Shown piece by piece: positions 7,340 through 15,347 of a stretch of 64,000 bases of DNA. The DNA is from DYEC01 sp034434695 (GTDB lineage Bacteria > Chloroflexota > Anaerolineae > Anaerolineales > Anaerolineaceae). A program made the position numbers and the translations under genes. A model generated the notes under the pieces. That model did no database searches. It was not told the DNA's origin and saw only the letters and a program-made list of their open reading frames with translations. The DNA is taken from positions 50,984-114,983 of the forward strand of contig DAOTYY010000053.1 in NCBI GenBank assembly GCA_034434695.1, in the 5' to 3' direction. The stretch's first letter is position 1. Every line of letters starts with the position of its first letter.

Positions 7340-8253
7340 TGCCAAAACAAGTCACCGTGCGCATTCCCGCCACAACAGCCAATCTGGGACCGGGATTTGA
7401 TTGCCTGGCGTTGGCATTAGACCTATGGAACGAGACCACACTTTCACTCCAGGGGAAAGGTATCCAGATAGAGATCACTGGCGAGGGACAGGATGCACTG
7501 GTCAGAGACGAGCGTAATTTGCTGGTGCGTACGATACTGCAATTTTACCGCAATCAAGGCATGCCCAAACCACTGGGGTTGCATGTGGTCTGTAACAATG
7601 CCATTCCGCTCGGTTCAGGACTGGGCTCCAGCACCTCTGCAGTACTTGCCGGGCTGCTGGGTACAAGGGCATTGCTGGAAAAAGATATGAATGACAATGA
7701 GATTTTACGTCTGGCGATGGAAATCGAGGGACATGCAGACAATGTTGCGGCGGCATTGTTTGGCGGATTAGTTATCGTGATTCAAGACCAGCAATCTTTT
7801 TACACCTACTGCATCCCAACACCGCCGCTCCAGGTAGTGTATGTGCTGCCAGATGTGTACCTGCCAACACGGGAAGCGCGCGCAGTTCTTCCAAAACAAA
7901 TCCCTCTCGCCGATGCAATTTTCAATCTGGGCCGAACCGCACTGGTGGTTGAGGCGTTGCGCAATGGCGACCTGTCTATGCTGGAAAAGGCAATGCAAGA
8001 CCGTTTGCATCAGCCATACCGACTGAAATTAATCCCTGGCGCAATAGAAGCTTTTCAAGCCGCGCAGCGGGCCGGCGCGAACGCGGTTGCCCTTTCAGGC
8101 GCGGGCCCGGGACTGATCGCTTTTTGTTCGGATAACCCCAGCGAGATTGCTGAGGCTATGGTGACCGCTTTTGAACAGGTGGGGATTATTGCGCGCACAT
8201 TTATTCTGAAGACCGCTGCAAAAGGTGCTGAAGTTTTTACAACAATCGCCTGA
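7339..8253 (+). CDS. thrB: Homoserine kinase
   Basis: Phosphorylates homoserine to O-phosphohomoserine, the substrate for the adjacent thrC product. GHMP-family kinase of 304 aa with N-terminal RIPATTANLGPGFD (from residue 8), the ATP-binding GHMP motif PLGSGLGSSTSA (90-101), HADN at about residue 133 and a C-terminal LSGAGPGLIAF motif. Length is normal. Translationally coupled to thrC. Confidence 0.94.
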   Translation: MPKQVTVRIPATTANLGPGFDCLALALDLWNETTLSLQGKGIQIEITGEGQDALVRDERNLLVRTILQFYRNQGMPKPLGLHVVCNNAIPLGSGLGSSTSAVLAGLLGTRALLEKDMNDNEILRLAMEIEGHADNVAAALFGGLVIVIQDQQSFYTYCIPTPPLQVVYVLPDVYLPTREARAVLPKQIPLADAIFNLGRTALVVEALRNGDLSMLEKAMQDRLHQPYRLKLIPGAIEAFQAAQRAGANAVALSGAGPGLIAFCSDNPSEIAEAMVTAFEQVGIIARTFILKTAAKGAEVFTTIA

Positions 8254-8322
8254 AAGGAATACTAAAGCGGGAACGGTTCTTGCAACCCTAAAAAATGGAG
8301 TGAAATTGAAAGCAAAGTCCGC

Positions 8323-8351
8323 TTGACGCCTTTGAACGCTTATGCTACTAT
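8323..8351 (+). promoter_or_regulatory. Promoter of the LysM lipoprotein gene
   Basis: TTGACG (8323-8328), 17-bp spacer, TACTAT (8346-8351), about 58 bp before the start codon at 8409. Confidence 0.65.
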
Positions 8352-8408
8352 GATTAAGACTCGCCTTTGAGCAGAAAAGGCGGCGAGCAATTGGAAGGAG
8401 TTACGCAC

Positions 8409-9044
8409 ATGAACAGACGGTTTTATATCCTGATCCCGGTTGTTGCTGCGATCCTGATGCTAATACTTGCCGCCTGCACGCGGACGGCATCCGTCGCCCC
8501 AGGTTCTGCCCAACAAACTGAAGTGCCTTTTGCCGTTGGTACCGTACCAGCCAACGCACTGGAAGAAGCGAAAAGAGCCACAGAGACTGCGCTGGCGCTC
8601 ACCAAAGTCCCCACCGTAGCCATTACCCCGGTACCCAAAGCACAACCAACTGCTGTACCAGAAAAAAAAGAGGAAAACGCGATTATTCCTACTCCAGTGA
8701 TCACCCGGCCAGCAACCTATACCCTTCAGCGCGGGGAATGGCCCATTTGCATTGCCCGCCGTTACAACCTTGACCTGAACAGCTTTTTTGCCGCAAACGG
8801 GTTGAATATGAACTCCAAACCCGCTGTCGGCACTGTGCTGGTTATCCCGCAAACCGGCACGTGGTCAAGCAATTGGGGCCCGAGGGCGTTGCGCCCTCAT
8901 CCGGATAAGTATACCGTCCAGGCAGGCGACACAATTTACACCATCGCTTGCCGTTATGGCGATGTCCATCCCGATTCGATCATTGCCGTCAATGGGTTGA
9001 GCGACGGTAATGTAAAGGTTGGTCAGGTATTGCAAATTCCCTGA
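8409..9044 (+). CDS. Lipoprotein with two LysM domains
   Basis: Exported lipoprotein, 211 aa. The signal peptide ends in lipobox LILAAC with Cys23. A Thr/Pro/Val-rich linker follows, and then two LysM modules: about residues 101-147 (YTLQRGEWPICIARRY...VGTVLVIPQ) and about 167-211 (YTVQAGDTIYTIACRY...VGQVLQIP). LysM binds N-acetylglucosamine-containing polymers such as peptidoglycan. No catalytic domain is present, so it is probably a structural or scaffolding wall protein. ATG 8409 is chosen from AAGGAG 8 nt upstream and the signal peptide; the frame from 8367 only adds polar residues. Confidence 0.88.
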   Translation: MNRRFYILIPVVAAILMLILAACTRTASVAPGSAQQTEVPFAVGTVPANALEEAKRATETALALTKVPTVAITPVPKAQPTAVPEKKEENAIIPTPVITRPATYTLQRGEWPICIARRYNLDLNSFFAANGLNMNSKPAVGTVLVIPQTGTWSSNWGPRALRPHPDKYTVQAGDTIYTIACRYGDVHPDSIIAVNGLSDGNVKVGQVLQIP

Positions 9045-9082
9045 TCACCCTCTGCGAGATGACTTTTTTGGGCTAAAATGCA

Positions 9083-9115
9083 CTGGTCTGGAAGCTTTTC
9101 CAGACCAGATTTTTT
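9083..9115 (+). terminator. Rho-independent terminator after the LysM gene
   Basis: Perfect 11-bp stem CTGGTCTGGAA (9083-9093) with TTCCAGACCAG (9098-9108), tetraloop GCTT, followed by ATTTTTT. It ends 16 bp before the NUDIX start codon, so the NUDIX gene needs read-through or a promoter overlapping this structure. Confidence 0.85.
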
Positions 9116-9130
9116 ACAGGGAAAACAAGT

Positions 9131-9673
9131 ATGGAATTTGAACCACTACAACGACAAACCGTTTTTCATGGTCGCGCTTTTGATGTAGAGCAAGTCAAAT
9201 TGAAACTGCCTAATAACACTACTGCGATGTACGACCTAGTCAGCCATAAAAATGCCGTCACCATTGTCCCGCTGGATGCCGGTGGAAACATTCTTTTTGT
9301 TCGCCAATACCGTCTTGGTGCAAGTGATTTTTTACTGGAACTGCCCGCCGGAGTTCTGGAAGAGAAAGAAGATCCATTGGAAGGCGCGCGTCGTGAAATC
9401 CGTGAAGAGACCGGCTTCGCCGCTTGTGATTGGATCAAACTGGGCGAGTTTTTCATGGCGCCGGGCTATTCGAGTGAGTTGATGCATGTATTTCTGGCAC
9501 GTCAGCTCTGCCATGATCCACTCTCACCTGATAAAGATGAATTCATCGGCATTGAGGTAATTCCGATTACACGGGCTTACCAAATGGCGCGCGCTGGGCA
9601 AATACGCGATGGCAAAAGTCTTTCATCACTTTTCCTCGCCCAACCTTATTTATTGCCCGAACCTTGTGCCTGA
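9131..9673 (+). CDS. NUDIX hydrolase, ADP-ribose pyrophosphatase-like
   Basis: Hydrolyses a nucleoside diphosphate linked to another moiety; ADP-ribose is the likely substrate by family resemblance. 180 aa. The Nudix box is complete at residues 74-96: Gly74, Glu80, Arg88-Glu89, Glu92-Glu93 and Gly95, followed by Pro-Gly (APGYSSE) downstream as in ADP-ribose hydrolases. ATG 9131 has a weak AGGG upstream. The 3' end overlaps the convergent sugar transferase gene by 28 bp. Confidence 0.88.
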   Translation: MEFEPLQRQTVFHGRAFDVEQVKLKLPNNTTAMYDLVSHKNAVTIVPLDAGGNILFVRQYRLGASDFLLELPAGVLEEKEDPLEGARREIREETGFAACDWIKLGEFFMAPGYSSELMHVFLARQLCHDPLSPDKDEFIGIEVIPITRAYQMARAGQIRDGKSLSSLFLAQPYLLPEPCA

Positions 9674-10305
9674 GGATCGTCCGCAGAACCCATAAATTCT
9701 GCAGCAGTCGCCTGACCGGGTTGGTTAATCCCCTCGCGTCGAAGCGTTTTCCAAAGCGTCATTGCCAGAATCTTAACGTCCAGCCAGAGTGACCAATGAT
9801 CCACGTACCAGACATCCAGACGGAATTTATCCTCCCAACTAAGCGCATTGCGCCCGTTGACCTGCGCCCACCCAGTGATACCTGGTAACACGTCATGGCG
9901 GCGCATTTGCTCCGGAGTATAACGATCCAGATACTGCACCAGCAGCGGACGCGGACCTACCAGACTCATCTCGCCGCGCAACACATTGAAGCACTCCGGC
10001 AACTCGTCAATACTGGTTGATCGCAGCCAGTGCCCCAATTTGGTCATACGCCGCGCATCAGGTAGCAGATTGCCATCCTCGTCTGTTTCCTGCCGCATTG
10101 TACGAAACTTATATAAAGTGAACAGTTGTCCTTTATATCCTGGGCGCTGTTGAGTAAAGAAAATGGGACGCCCTTCTGTCAGCCAGATCATCAGCGCAAC
10201 AATCAATAGTAATGGAGAGATCAAAATCAATCCAGGGACTGTCAACACCAGGTCAAAAATGCGTTTGATCGGCGGCATACCCTGCGGAAACAATCGAAAT
10301 GCCAT
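9646..10305 (-). CDS. Bacterial sugar transferase (polyprenyl-phosphate hexose-1-phosphate transferase)
   Basis: Initiates polysaccharide repeat assembly by moving a sugar-1-phosphate from a nucleotide sugar to undecaprenyl phosphate at the membrane. 219 aa, the size of the short core family (PglC/WcaJ C-terminal domain). It has one N-terminal membrane segment (about residues 17-42) after KRIFD, then the conserved YKFRTM, DELPE and LVGPRPLL motifs and PGITGWAQVNGRN. No other polysaccharide genes are adjacent. The promoter lies 6 nt upstream of the ATG, so the mRNA is probably leaderless. Confidence 0.9.
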   Translation of the reverse strand: MAFRLFPQGMPPIKRIFDLVLTVPGLILISPLLLIVALMIWLTEGRPIFFTQQRPGYKGQLFTLYKFRTMRQETDEDGNLLPDARRMTKLGHWLRSTSIDELPECFNVLRGEMSLVGPRPLLVQYLDRYTPEQMRRHDVLPGITGWAQVNGRNALSWEDKFRLDVWYVDHWSLWLDVKILAMTLWKTLRREGINQPGQATAAEFMGSADDPQAQGSGNK

Positions 10306-10311
10306 AAGCGC

Positions 10312-10320
10312 ATTTTACCA
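10312..10320 (-). promoter_or_regulatory. Extended -10 of the sugar transferase gene (leaderless)
   Basis: On the minus strand TGGTAAAAT reads from 10320 to 10312, ending 6 nt before the ATG at 10305. It overlaps the -35 of the divergent selenoprotein promoter (10314-10319), so the two transcripts share one short intergenic region. Confidence 0.55.
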
Positions 10321-10342
10321 AAAAAGTAAGTGCTGATATAAT
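10314..10342 (+). promoter_or_regulatory. Promoter of the Rdx selenoprotein gene
   Basis: TTTACC (10314-10319), 17-bp spacer, and extended -10 TGATATAAT (10334-10342). Start expected near 10349, about 47 nt before the ATG. Confidence 0.65.
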
Positions 10343-10395
10343 CCAGAAAAAGCAAATCCTGGTCGGTGCTTGCCGTCTAGTGCTGGAGGAGTCTC

Positions 10396-10650
10396 ATGCT
10401 GTTGAATATATCGCTGGTATACTGTGCAGTCTGACACTACACAGATCGAGCTGTCGGTCTGGCAGCAGAATTGCTTAAACAATTTGAACCTGAAATTGAA
10501 TCTATCACCCTGATTCCCTCTGACGGTGGCAGGTTCGAGTTGACGGTCAATGGTGCGTTGCTTTATTCAAAATTAGCCACCGGTCGTCACATGGAAGCTG
10601 GTGAAGGAGTACGTTTGGTCAAAGCTTACTTGCAGGGAAGGACTAAGTGA
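10396..10650 (+). CDS. SelW/SelT/SelH (Rdx) family selenoprotein with in-frame UGA
   Basis: Not found by ordinary ORF calling because codon 13 is TGA (10432-10434). Read through as selenocysteine, the frame gives 84 residues ending at TGA 10648-10650. It fits the Rdx family from end to end: strand plus redox motif YCAVU at residues 9-13, helix LAAELLKQF, ITLIPSDGGRFELTVNG, LYSKLATGRH and a final helix GEGVRLVKAYL. The family redox motif is CxxC or CxxU at this site. GGAGG at 10384-10388 lies 7 nt before the ATG and a good promoter precedes it. A 7-bp hairpin follows the UGA as a bacterial SECIS would. Thioredoxin-like fold, presumably thiol-disulfide redox. A pseudogene with one stop is the alternative, but no other lesion exists. 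Its stop overlaps the trpS start region. Confidence 0.85.
10442..10461 (+). promoter_or_regulatory. Candidate bacterial SECIS element
   Basis: CAGATCG (10442-10448) pairs with CGGTCTG (10455-10461), including one G-U pair, around the 6-nt loop AGCTGT. A G is among the first two loop bases, as in bacterial SECIS consensus. The loop begins 14 nt after the UGA, slightly shorter than the usual reported spacing. It would recruit SelB with Sec-tRNA. Confidence 0.55.
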
Positions 10651-10652
10651 AG

Positions 10653-11636
10653 ATGAAAAAGGGTCGCGTCTTTTCCGGCGCCCGACCTACCGGGCGTCAA
10701 CATTTGGGAAACTACCTGGGCGCTATCAAAAATTACGTAGCACTTCAGGACGAATATGAATGTATCTACTGTATCGTGGACTTACATGCCCTAACCACGC
10801 TGGACACCACCGAGGATTTGCGTCAGAACACCTATGAAATGGCGCTCGATTGGCTCGCTGCTGGTATTCGCCCGGAAGAAACTATCATGTTTGTCCAATC
10901 CCATGTCCCTCAAGTGACCGAACTGCATACCATTCTTTCAATGGTGACACCGCTGGGAAAATTGACCGACCTGCCCACGTTTAAGGAAAAGGTGCGCATG
11001 CAGCCGCATAACGTTAACTACGGACTGGTTGGTTATCCGGTATTGATGGCAGCGGACATCACGCTTTATAAAGCCAATGTAGTACCGGTCGGATTGGATC
11101 AGGCTTCACACCTGGAATTTACCCGCGAGACAGTGCGTTCGTTTAACTACCGCTATAAAACCAATGTATTGATCGAGCCAGAAATGAAAATTACTGAAGT
11201 GCCAAAGGTGATCGGGACAGACGGACAGCAAAAAATGAGCAAAAGTTTGAACAATCAGATTGAGCTTGCTGCCACCCCCGAGGAAACACTACAGCGTGTA
11301 ATGACTATGGTGACCGATCCACAGCGCCAGCGCCGCAGTGACCCCGGCAGACCGGAAGTGTGCAATGTGTTTTCATTCCATAAAGTCTTTTCCAGTGCGG
11401 AAGAAGTGCAGATGGTGGATAGAGAATGCCGCCGCGCTGGTATCGGTTGTGTGGATTGCAAGAAACTGATGGCGAGAAACCTGAACACTCATCTGGAACC
11501 ATTCCGCCAGCGACGCGCTGAATACGCTGCCAACACCGATTACGTCTGGAATATATTACAGGAAGGCAGACGCCGCGCCAGCATCATTGCTGAACAAACC
11601 ATGAAAGAAGTACGCGCAGCGGTTGGTTTGCCATAG
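10653..11636 (+). CDS. trpS: Tryptophanyl-tRNA synthetase
   Basis: Class I aminoacyl-tRNA synthetase charging tRNA-Trp; cytosolic. 327 aa. The HIGH-type motif appears in the TrpRS form within ARPTGRQHLGNYLGA (about residues 9-23). The KMSKS loop is exact at about residues 193-197 (QQKMSKSLNN). Substrate-pocket segments such as YPVLMAADI and VPVGLDQ are present. ATG 10653 is 2 nt after the upstream selenoprotein stop; GTG 10647 in the same frame is an alternative. Likely co-transcribed with the selenoprotein gene. Confidence 0.95.
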   Translation: MKKGRVFSGARPTGRQHLGNYLGAIKNYVALQDEYECIYCIVDLHALTTLDTTEDLRQNTYEMALDWLAAGIRPEETIMFVQSHVPQVTELHTILSMVTPLGKLTDLPTFKEKVRMQPHNVNYGLVGYPVLMAADITLYKANVVPVGLDQASHLEFTRETVRSFNYRYKTNVLIEPEMKITEVPKVIGTDGQQKMSKSLNNQIELAATPEETLQRVMTMVTDPQRQRRSDPGRPEVCNVFSFHKVFSSAEEVQMVDRECRRAGIGCVDCKKLMARNLNTHLEPFRQRRAEYAANTDYVWNILQEGRRRASIIAEQTMKEVRAAVGLP

Positions 11637-11661
11637 AATTATCATATTTACGGAGAATCCC

Positions 11662-12744
11662 ATGCCAATACCCTGGATCCAAGCCGCATCACGTTATCAA
11701 TGCGTTTCAACTGACCTAATTGAAATACTGAAAAACGCTTTCTTTAAAAACCAAGATTTCAGCAAGATTGCCTCAAGCCTTGACCTCGAAACAGCTTCCC
11801 TGATTGTGGCAGAAACACTCCAAGCCGATCTCGCAATAAAACAATTCTACAAAATGTCTTTACTAGGTCAGGTAAATGGAAATGTCATAACCGAAGAAAG
11901 TGACTTTGTGTTAGCAGCTATTGCAGAACTTACACGAGTAATGGCTGAAGAAGCTCAAACTGACAATCAGAAAGAATACACAAATTTGCTTGCAACATCA
12001 TTTGCCCTGTTGGGAAAGATCGCTAATTCCCCCACTGCCAGCCCAATGCTATGGTATGAAGACATATTTTGGGACCTTGCAGAAGCTGTTGAACCATGGA
12101 GTCCTAAAGAGGCGCTCAAATTCTTGAAAAGGGGATTAGCGCATAATCTCCGTTTTAATAACGGGAACAATGTTTTTAATTTCCTGCAAGATATTGCTGA
12201 TTGGCACATCGAAAATAAAGAATTTGATCGAGGGTTGCAAATATTCACCGCTTTACTGCGCGAAAAACCGGGTGACATCTGGATTTACAATGGGCTCGCT
12301 TTTTCTTGCATAGATAATAATTTAGAAGAAATTGGTGTCCAAGCCGCTCAGCGCGGCTTGGAGCTAATAGAAGTAAAAGGCGATACTGATAATCTAAGTT
12401 CACAACTAAAACAAATCTTAAAGGATAGAAGCTCAGCCAAAAACGCAGTACGAATCAAACCCTCTGTTTTAAGAGATTTGAGCACAGCACTTAGTCTTGA
12501 TTTTAATGCAACCACTTCTCGTACACTGGACGTTTTGTGTCGTGAGTTAATCCCTGATTTTGATTCAATACCCGTCAAACGCCCGCTAACCTATCTGGAT
12601 TTGCCATTGCCCGACCGCAATCTGATGCTAAAAGAGCTGCTCGAGCCTTTGCCGGAACCAGAGGAAATTAGCGAACAAACCCAAACGACAGGCATTGCTC
12701 AAAAACGAGGGGATAAAAAAAACAAGAAATACAAGAGGCATTAA
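11662..12744 (+). CDS. Hypothetical protein, helical/TPR-like
   Basis: 360 aa, no signal peptide or membrane segment. The middle (about residues 130-250) is helical with TPR-like spacing (EALKFLKRGLAHNL, FDRGLQIFTALLREKPGDIWIYNGLAFS, AAQRGLELIEV), suggesting a protein-protein interaction scaffold. The C-terminus is Glu/Pro-rich and then strongly basic (KKNKKYKRH). ATG 11662 is chosen because GGAGAA precedes it and the upstream extension overlaps trpS. I do not recognise a specific family. It follows trpS by 25 bp and may be read through from it. Confidence 0.6.
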   Translation: MPIPWIQAASRYQCVSTDLIEILKNAFFKNQDFSKIASSLDLETASLIVAETLQADLAIKQFYKMSLLGQVNGNVITEESDFVLAAIAELTRVMAEEAQTDNQKEYTNLLATSFALLGKIANSPTASPMLWYEDIFWDLAEAVEPWSPKEALKFLKRGLAHNLRFNNGNNVFNFLQDIADWHIENKEFDRGLQIFTALLREKPGDIWIYNGLAFSCIDNNLEEIGVQAAQRGLELIEVKGDTDNLSSQLKQILKDRSSAKNAVRIKPSVLRDLSTALSLDFNATTSRTLDVLCRELIPDFDSIPVKRPLTYLDLPLPDRNLMLKELLEPLPEPEEISEQTQTTGIAQKRGDKKNKKYKRH

Positions 12745-12851
12745 CTTCCTCCACAGTCAACAGGATTGGGCGATTCTTTCCAACTGCAGGTGCCCTGGAA
12801 GTTTGAAGTACCGTTCCTGTTTCATGACCGCCAACATCGGCTACTGACAAC

Positions 12852-14480
12852 ATGGCAAACAATAAAATCATTAATCCCCTAAAAGCAAAATGGCAAACTC
12901 CATTCCATCGTGCCCGCGCTGTGTATGAGGAATACCCGCGCCAGTTCTGGATTCTGATGCTCGGCACGTTCATTGACCGCACTGGCGGAGCAACATTATT
13001 TCCGTTTTTCACGCTCTATGTCACGCGCAAATTCGGCGTTGGCATGACTGAAGTTGGCGCCGTCTTTGGTATTTTCGCGGTTTCAAGTTTCATTGGCAGC
13101 ACAATTGGCGGAGCACTGACCGACCGCTGGGGGCGTAAATCTATCATTCTTTTCGGGCTGGTGATGAGCGCCACAACCAGCATCTTGATGGGGGTGATTG
13201 AGAACCTGCCCTTGTTCATCATTATCACTTTGCTGGTCGGCACGCTTTCGGACGTTGCCATGCCTGCCCAGCAGGCTCTGGTCGCTGATATTTTGCCAGA
13301 CAAGCAACGTGCACAGGGCTTTGGCATCTGGCGAGTGGTCGCGAATCTGGCGGTTGCCATTGGACCGATTATTGGCGGTTTTCTCGCCTCAAAATCCTAT
13401 CTGCTTCTTTTTATTGCCGATGCTTTTACCAGCATCCTGACCGCGATTGTCCTCTGTTTTGCTCTCAAAGAGAGCCGTCCTATAGCGCAGATCAAAACAG
13501 CCCAGGAAAGCTTGGTACAGACTTTTCGCGGCTACTTGCAAGTAGTGCGCGATACCGCCTTCTTCTGGTTTTTGCTAGCCTCCATCCTGCTGGGGCTGGT
13601 CTATATGCAAATGAACACCACCCTGGCAGTCTTTTTACGGGATGTTCACGGCGTCGCTGAAAAGAACTTTGCTTACATTTTGAGTCTCAACGCCACAATG
13701 GTTGTGTTGTTCCAGTTTTCCATCACACGCAGCATCACCCCGTATCGCCCGCTGATGGTTATGGCGGCTGGCGCTCTGCTATACGCAGTCGGGTTTGCTA
13801 TATATGGGTTTGTCGACTGGTATGGATTCTTTTTGCTGGCAATGGCTATCATCACGCTTGGCGAAATGTTGGTCAGCCCGGTGAGCCAGGCAATTGTTGC
13901 CCGCCTCGCTCCAGAAGACATGCGCGGGCGCTATATGGCAGTATATGGATTTAGCTGGCTGGTACCCTTTGCTATTGGTCCATTTCTGGCAGGTTTGATT
14001 ATGGATAACTTCAATCCAAACTGGGTTTGGTATCTGGCTGGCATTATTGGGCTGATCGCTGCCGGTGCTTACGCATTGCTCGAACGTCAGGTAGGATATT
14101 CACGCTTTCAGGCAGCGGAGCGGCGGCTGGTAATCCTGGAACAATTGGAAAATGGCAAAATCACTGCTGAGGAAGCCAGCTATCTTTTAGAAAAAATGAA
14201 CGAGGGTACATGGGGACGTCTGATGCCTGCCGACGATTCGTTTTCAACCCGTCATTTGCGCATTCGCGTCAGCGACACGCTTAGCGGCGTCATCAAGAGT
14301 GATTTGCGTATCCCCTTAGGACTGGTAAATATCGTGTTACACGGTCAGGGCAGTTTCTCATCCAGCCTGAACACGTATGATGCCAAAGCACTTAAGATGC
14401 TTATCCTGAAAAGCACCACCGGCTCAGGCACCCAGGCAATGAGCGCCGGCAGCGATCAAATTGAAGTTACTGTTGAATAA
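12852..14480 (+). CDS. MFS transporter fused to a C-terminal YvlB/SHOCT-like domain
   Basis: 542 aa. Residues about 30-415 form a 12-helix major facilitator with the loop motif GGALTDRWGRKS between helices 2 and 3 and a related DMRGRYM loop in the second half; substrate unknown, of drug-efflux-like character. After the last helix, about residues 424-450 (ERRLVILEQLENGKITAEEA then SYLLEKM) match the SHOCT-like N-terminal helix pair of YvlB-type proteins. A beta-rich tail follows (LRIRVSD, DLRIPLGLVNIVL) like the region after it in those proteins. The fusion suggests a regulated or anchored transporter. No close upstream partner. Confidence 0.85.
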   Translation: MANNKIINPLKAKWQTPFHRARAVYEEYPRQFWILMLGTFIDRTGGATLFPFFTLYVTRKFGVGMTEVGAVFGIFAVSSFIGSTIGGALTDRWGRKSIILFGLVMSATTSILMGVIENLPLFIIITLLVGTLSDVAMPAQQALVADILPDKQRAQGFGIWRVVANLAVAIGPIIGGFLASKSYLLLFIADAFTSILTAIVLCFALKESRPIAQIKTAQESLVQTFRGYLQVVRDTAFFWFLLASILLGLVYMQMNTTLAVFLRDVHGVAEKNFAYILSLNATMVVLFQFSITRSITPYRPLMVMAAGALLYAVGFAIYGFVDWYGFFLLAMAIITLGEMLVSPVSQAIVARLAPEDMRGRYMAVYGFSWLVPFAIGPFLAGLIMDNFNPNWVWYLAGIIGLIAAGAYALLERQVGYSRFQAAERRLVILEQLENGKITAEEASYLLEKMNEGTWGRLMPADDSFSTRHLRIRVSDTLSGVIKSDLRIPLGLVNIVLHGQGSFSSSLNTYDAKALKMLILKSTTGSGTQAMSAGSDQIEVTVE

Positions 14481-14485
14481 GGCTC

Positions 14486-15301
14486 TTAGCCCAGCGCGAC
14501 ATCCAACAACATCATGATGGCAAACCCCAGCATGGCGCCAAAGGTGGCAGCATGGGTATCTTTTTGTGTCTGCGCTTCCGGGATTAATTCCTCAACGACT
14601 ACGTAGATCATTGCACCAGCAGCAAATGCCAGCGCATAAGGCAGGATTGGACGCATAAAAACAACCAGCGCCGCCCCCAACACACCAGCAATCGGCTCTA
14701 CCGTTCCGGAAAGCTGCCCAAACCAGAAACTTTTCAAGCGGCTGAGTCCTTCACGGCGCAAAGGAACCGACACCGCTGCTCCTTCCGGAAAGTTTTGAAT
14801 ACCAATGCCCAATGCCAGAGCCACTGCGCCAGCCAGTGAAGCAGAGGGAATGTCGGCTGCCAGCGCTCCAAACGCCACCCCCACCGCCAGACCTTCCGGG
14901 AAGTTATGCAGCGTAATTGCCAGCACCAACAGGATACTGCGACGCCAAGTCGTTTTCAAACCCTCGGCTTCTTCGGTGGGATAGCCAATGTGCAGGTGGG
15001 GCAGAATCTTATCTATTCCCCAAAGGAACACACCGCCAAGCAAAAAACCAATCACCGCCGGTATCCAGGCAGGCAGTGGTCCTTCCGATGCCATCTCAAT
15101 TGCTGGCGCGAGCAGTGACCAGAAACTGGCTGCCACCATGACACCGGCAGCGAACCCCAACATGCTGTCCAAGACTCGGCGGTTGATGGACTTAAAGAAA
15201 AAGACCATTGCCGCTCCGAGAGCAGTTACAAACCAGGTAAATAATGTGCCTATCAATGCCTGCATCACAGGACTTAAACCAATAAACCATTCGACCATCA
15301 T
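14486..15301 (-). CDS. ZIP family metal transporter
   Basis: 271-residue membrane protein of the ZIP family (divalent metal uptake, typically zinc). Eight hydrophobic segments are visible. The two family metal-site motifs are present: HNFPEGLAVG at about residue 131 on helix 4 and QNFPEGAAVS at about 166 on helix 5, in which the first His of helix 5 is replaced by Gln. GGAGGT 7 nt upstream supports the start at 15301. Convergent with the MFS gene, stop codons 5 bp apart. Confidence 0.9.
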   Translation of the reverse strand: MMVEWFIGLSPVMQALIGTLFTWFVTALGAAMVFFFKSINRRVLDSMLGFAAGVMVAASFWSLLAPAIEMASEGPLPAWIPAVIGFLLGGVFLWGIDKILPHLHIGYPTEEAEGLKTTWRRSILLVLAITLHNFPEGLAVGVAFGALAADIPSASLAGAVALALGIGIQNFPEGAAVSVPLRREGLSRLKSFWFGQLSGTVEPIAGVLGAALVVFMRPILPYALAFAAGAMIYVVVEELIPEAQTQKDTHAATFGAMLGFAIMMLLDVALG

Positions 15302-15347
15302 TTTCTCTACCTCCGAACACCTGTGTTGGATAAATAGCCGGATGGAC

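Noticed and set aside
10432..10434. Reading the TGA as a real stop, making a pseudogene
   Set aside because: It is the only lesion, falls exactly on the CxxU position of the family, and is framed by a good ribosome-binding site, promoter and SECIS-like hairpin. A pseudogene would be expected to carry further damage.
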